From: Pelargonium nanum
Taxonomy: Eukaryota > Streptophyta > Magnoliopsida > Geraniales > Geraniaceae
Direction of reading: 5' to 3'
Assembly (NCBI GenBank): GCA_036897485.1
Contig: JAYMTF010000186.1
Coordinates: forward strand, 1-46,982
DNA length: 46,982 bases
Positions 43,983 through 46,982 of this stretch are shown here, piece after piece. A model generated the notes under the pieces. It ran no database searches. It was not told the origin of the DNA and saw only the letters and a list, made by a program, of their open reading frames with translations. Positions within the stretch are counted from its first letter, which is position 1; each line of letters begins with the position of its first letter. Both the position numbers and the translations under genes were made by a program.

Positions 43983-46917
43983 GAGATGGTTGGTGCTATG
44001 GTTCTACTTGCATGACATGACATAAGCAAGCTATGGTTCTACTTGAAGGAGAGTTTTAGAGAGAGAGAGTTTTTAGAGAGAGAAAGAGAATCAAAGCTCA
44101 GAGCTTTGGCCTTTTGGGTTTATGGGAAAATCTCAAAAATCCCTCTCATGGGGAGGGGACGAGGTTTTTTGGTAACTGTACTCTTTTGATTCATTTTATA
44201 CTCCACACCCACGCTCTTGTTTTTTTCACTGTGCCATAAAAATTTGACCTTTACTGCTCTTTTTTCCCACTGTTTTCATGGAGGGTTTTAGGGTTCTTTA
44301 AGACAAAAGATGTGAAATGTAACCTCTTAAAAATTAGGGTAGTCCAATCAATGGATCATTCATCAATATAATGTTTTTAAAGATTGAAACAAAAATCATG
44401 GAAATAGTCTTTTGAACATCAATTTAAAATTTGAACTAATTTTGTATTATTCGTTTCAATTATTTACCGTTTTTTTTTTTGCGCTGATATGTTAATGTTT
44501 TTCTCTTTATACAGTAGATCGAATTTGACATGTTTTTAATTTATTTTTCTTGAATTTGGCCAACGATGGAAAGAAATAGTATTGGTGCATGAGATGATTG
44601 TGCATGTAAGTTACATGTTGGCTCATTCTTTGTTGGTGGGTTGTTGAGTGAAGCAAACTCATTATGGTTGAATATTGCAACAAATTCTTCGTCTCAACTT
44701 GTAGTTTCTTATGGGAGGTTGGTCTCATTTTAGAGTATACTCCGAAAATGGTTGGTCACGATGACTGATATGTTTTTTTAAGGATGGAGAAAACGGAAGA
44801 GAGTTGGAGTTATCTTTTAATGTGATTCTTATTGCCAGTGAATATGTTTAATTTGTGTACCTTTTTTGAAGTTAATGCATAATCAACATTTCTTGGGTAA
44901 GAAAATAAATCAAATATTAAACAAAATTGGTGTACTTTTGGTTCTAACTAGTAAACATGTAGGCTTGTTTTTGGTTGGTTTGTCATGTAATTGTAGTGAC
45001 CTATCTTGAATTGTGATGTTGGAGTTCAAGGATGTGATAGAGCCGTGACCAAATGGTAGTGATGCTGAAGGACAATGACATGTCTCAATGACTTTTGTGT
45101 GACAAAGTATAGCTTGTGATGGTATAGCATTTGCTATATATAACTTGATACAAAGTATTTGGTCATGCGATCCATCATAAATTATTCTTTTTATATATAT
45201 GTGACGGTGTTGAATGCTGCAATACACAATTAAAAATAATTAGAATTTGTTCAATCGTTGCGTCATGAATTGTCTATACACATTTGTGGACAAATTTGTT
45301 CGATTGAAACTATGTTTCTAGACATTTTTCTACGTTAAAGTTGTTTTTGTTGGAATATAATATTAAAGTATAAATAGAGACTTTAATTTATCGTTCTGCA
45401 AGTGTGCTTATTTTGTTACCTCAGTAAATTGTATGTAAATAATTCCAATTTTTTTTATTATTCATAACAAAAGTGGTGGTGGGTCAAGATAACTAAAAAT
45501 ACTATAGACTCATGATTTTGTTAGTTGATGTTGAATAAAAAAAAATAAAAGTAGCTAGTAGCTACTCCTATCCAAAAAGACAATAATCAAATATGATATG
45601 ATTGTCTTCATTGAATTACTATTAATCAATAATTACTTCATCTTCCTAATAGTATATTATGTTTTTATTATATAAAAATAGAGGGAATATATTGGTTGAT
45701 GGGTCTTCATCATATAGATAATAAAAGCATTTTAATTAGTACTAGTCTGTTTTATACAGTTAATTAACCATACAATTCTTGTCATCACAGCTAGAAAGTA
45801 CACAAAATAGTCCCAACTATATAGCATTTGGAATCACACAATATTGGTTCACATTTTGCACCCAACAGAGAAAAGAAAATATATGTCTTAATTGATGTAT
45901 TTGACATAGAGTTAGTGATTTCATGTCCAACACGCAACACGACATGAGATAAACGTGTTTAGTTTTGTGACCGCACTGTATTTGTGTTGAATTTAAAAAA
46001 AAATACATATATGTATGATTAATTATTCGTGTAGTGACATTCACAACAAGTCCATCATACCCACTTTGCAATGGTCATGTTCGTGTTATGTGATCATTGA
46101 CATGGTGTGTTCAGTATTTGAGTACAGTTACTAAACGTGTTGTTCATGTTATCTCTTATAACACGTGGACTTTTAAAACAACATGTACTTACGAATTGTA
46201 AAAAAGAAATGGTAGATATGTTGTCCTTGTCCATATGATATGATAGATACTTTTAGGGCATATAGGCCATATGATATGCATGTAAGGGTCCAAACTAGTG
46301 GTCTCTATTTGAGGGTTCAATTCACCATTTTGATTATTGAAATTGGGCTCTACTACCCAAAGGACATTCTAGTTGTAGAAACTGAAAGATGATTCCAAAC
46401 AAATGCAAATCACACATTAAGATATGTGCATCAAACAAAGTTTGAAATTATACACAAAAAGGTAAATCTCTCAAATTTCATGGTCATGAAATACTTGTTG
46501 GATTCCTTGATTAAATAGGAATAAGTTATCTTTAGAGGGTATTTTGGATCATTCGATATAGGAGGAACTAACAAAGAACCTAACGAAAGTTAATTATGAG
46601 GATCATTTTGGTCATTTTTACACGATCATGTTTAACATTTATAATGCTGCTCTATGTAAGTTCAAAGAATGATTTTTAATGGTTGTTGTCCATTACTTCC
46701 CTACTCCACCACCTCTCCAATATAAAAGATTAAAATGAGAACTTCAATTTTTAATTTTTAGTAAGCATGCGGTACTTTTACTAATAAAGCCCAAAAGCGA
46801 AAAACATACGAGAACAAAAAAGAAAAAACAGTTAAATGGAAACTTCTATGGTTAAAGAAATTTCATAAGTTGTTCAACAAAATAATTAGGTTGGTCCCAC
46901 ATGAGTGAAAAAATGTA

Positions 46918-46982
46918 CTCCCTTCGTCCCAAAATGAGTGTCCTGTTTGTCTAAATTTTTTGTCCCAAAATGAGTGTCCTGT
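46918..46982. mobile_element. Start of a Stowaway-type MITE, cut by the window edge
   Basis: After TA (46916-46917) comes CTCCCTTCGTCCCAAAATGA, a near-consensus Stowaway end. The word GTCCCAAAATGAGTGTCCTG occurs twice (46927 and 46962), so the terminal part is duplicated or two ends are nested. The remainder lies outside the window. Confidence 0.75.

Larger units (their letters stand above)
43730..46982. other. ULT1 leader, promoter and distal intergenic region
   Basis: No gene is seen. The first 400 bases are the ULT1 leader and promoter, with GA runs near 43930 and 44050-44090. From about 44400 the sequence is AT-rich. A stretch at about 45900-46160 repeats AACACGCAACACGACATG, GTTCGTGTTATGTG and AACGTGTTGTTCATGTTA and is probably a decayed repeat. 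A MITE starts at 46918. Confidence 0.55.

Overview
This window is nuclear DNA from a flowering plant, almost certainly a eudicot. It is AT-rich, with GT-AG introns carrying U-rich acceptors, CT-rich 5' leaders and many small non-autonomous transposons. Every recognisable protein belongs to a well-known plant family. I see no bacterial-type operon, CRISPR array, rRNA or tRNA gene. The species cannot be fixed from sequence reading alone.

Layout. (1) 1690-2772 (+): a single-exon kelch-repeat gene, cut by an in-frame stop about 50 codons before its conserved end. (2) 3817-6556 (+): a two-exon gene for a small single-pass membrane protein. (3) 7773-8669 (-): an intronless gene for a basic protein with an MGCC myristoylation/palmitoylation start. 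(4) 10683-15599 (-): mitochondrial lipoyl synthase (LIP1), four exons, whose first intron is built from duplicated repeats. (5) 15600-20885: about 5 kb with no gene, containing repeats. (6) 20886-26838 (+): a 16-exon STRUBBELIG-receptor-family LRR kinase with one GC-AG intron. (7) 28297-33220 (+): a 13-exon SCAMP. (8) 33924-35735 (-): an intronless PLS-class PPR gene. (9) 36727-40003 (+): three-exon NAF1, a box H/ACA snoRNP assembly factor. (10) 40904-43729 (-): three-exon ULTRAPETALA1. (11) 43730-46982: no gene; a Stowaway-type MITE begins at the window edge.

The genes are independent housekeeping, developmental and signalling loci and do not form one pathway. Two pairs are convergent (SCAMP/PPR and NAF1/ULT1) and one is divergent (PPR/NAF1, with about 1 kb between the starts). 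I reconstructed exons by reading splice sites and checking that reading phase carries across each junction. The summed coding lengths are LIP1 382 aa, SRF 787 aa, SCAMP 301 aa, NAF1 730 aa and ULT1 237 aa, all in the range I remember for their families.

I did not find a convincing undescribed multi-gene system. The points most worth a second look are the kelch nonsense codon, the GC-AG intron and intron-split uORF of the receptor kinase gene, the nested tandem duplications in LIP1 intron 1, and a dispersed family of roughly 200-380 bp repeats with ends like AGAGCTGTCAATT that recurs in introns and spacers across the window.
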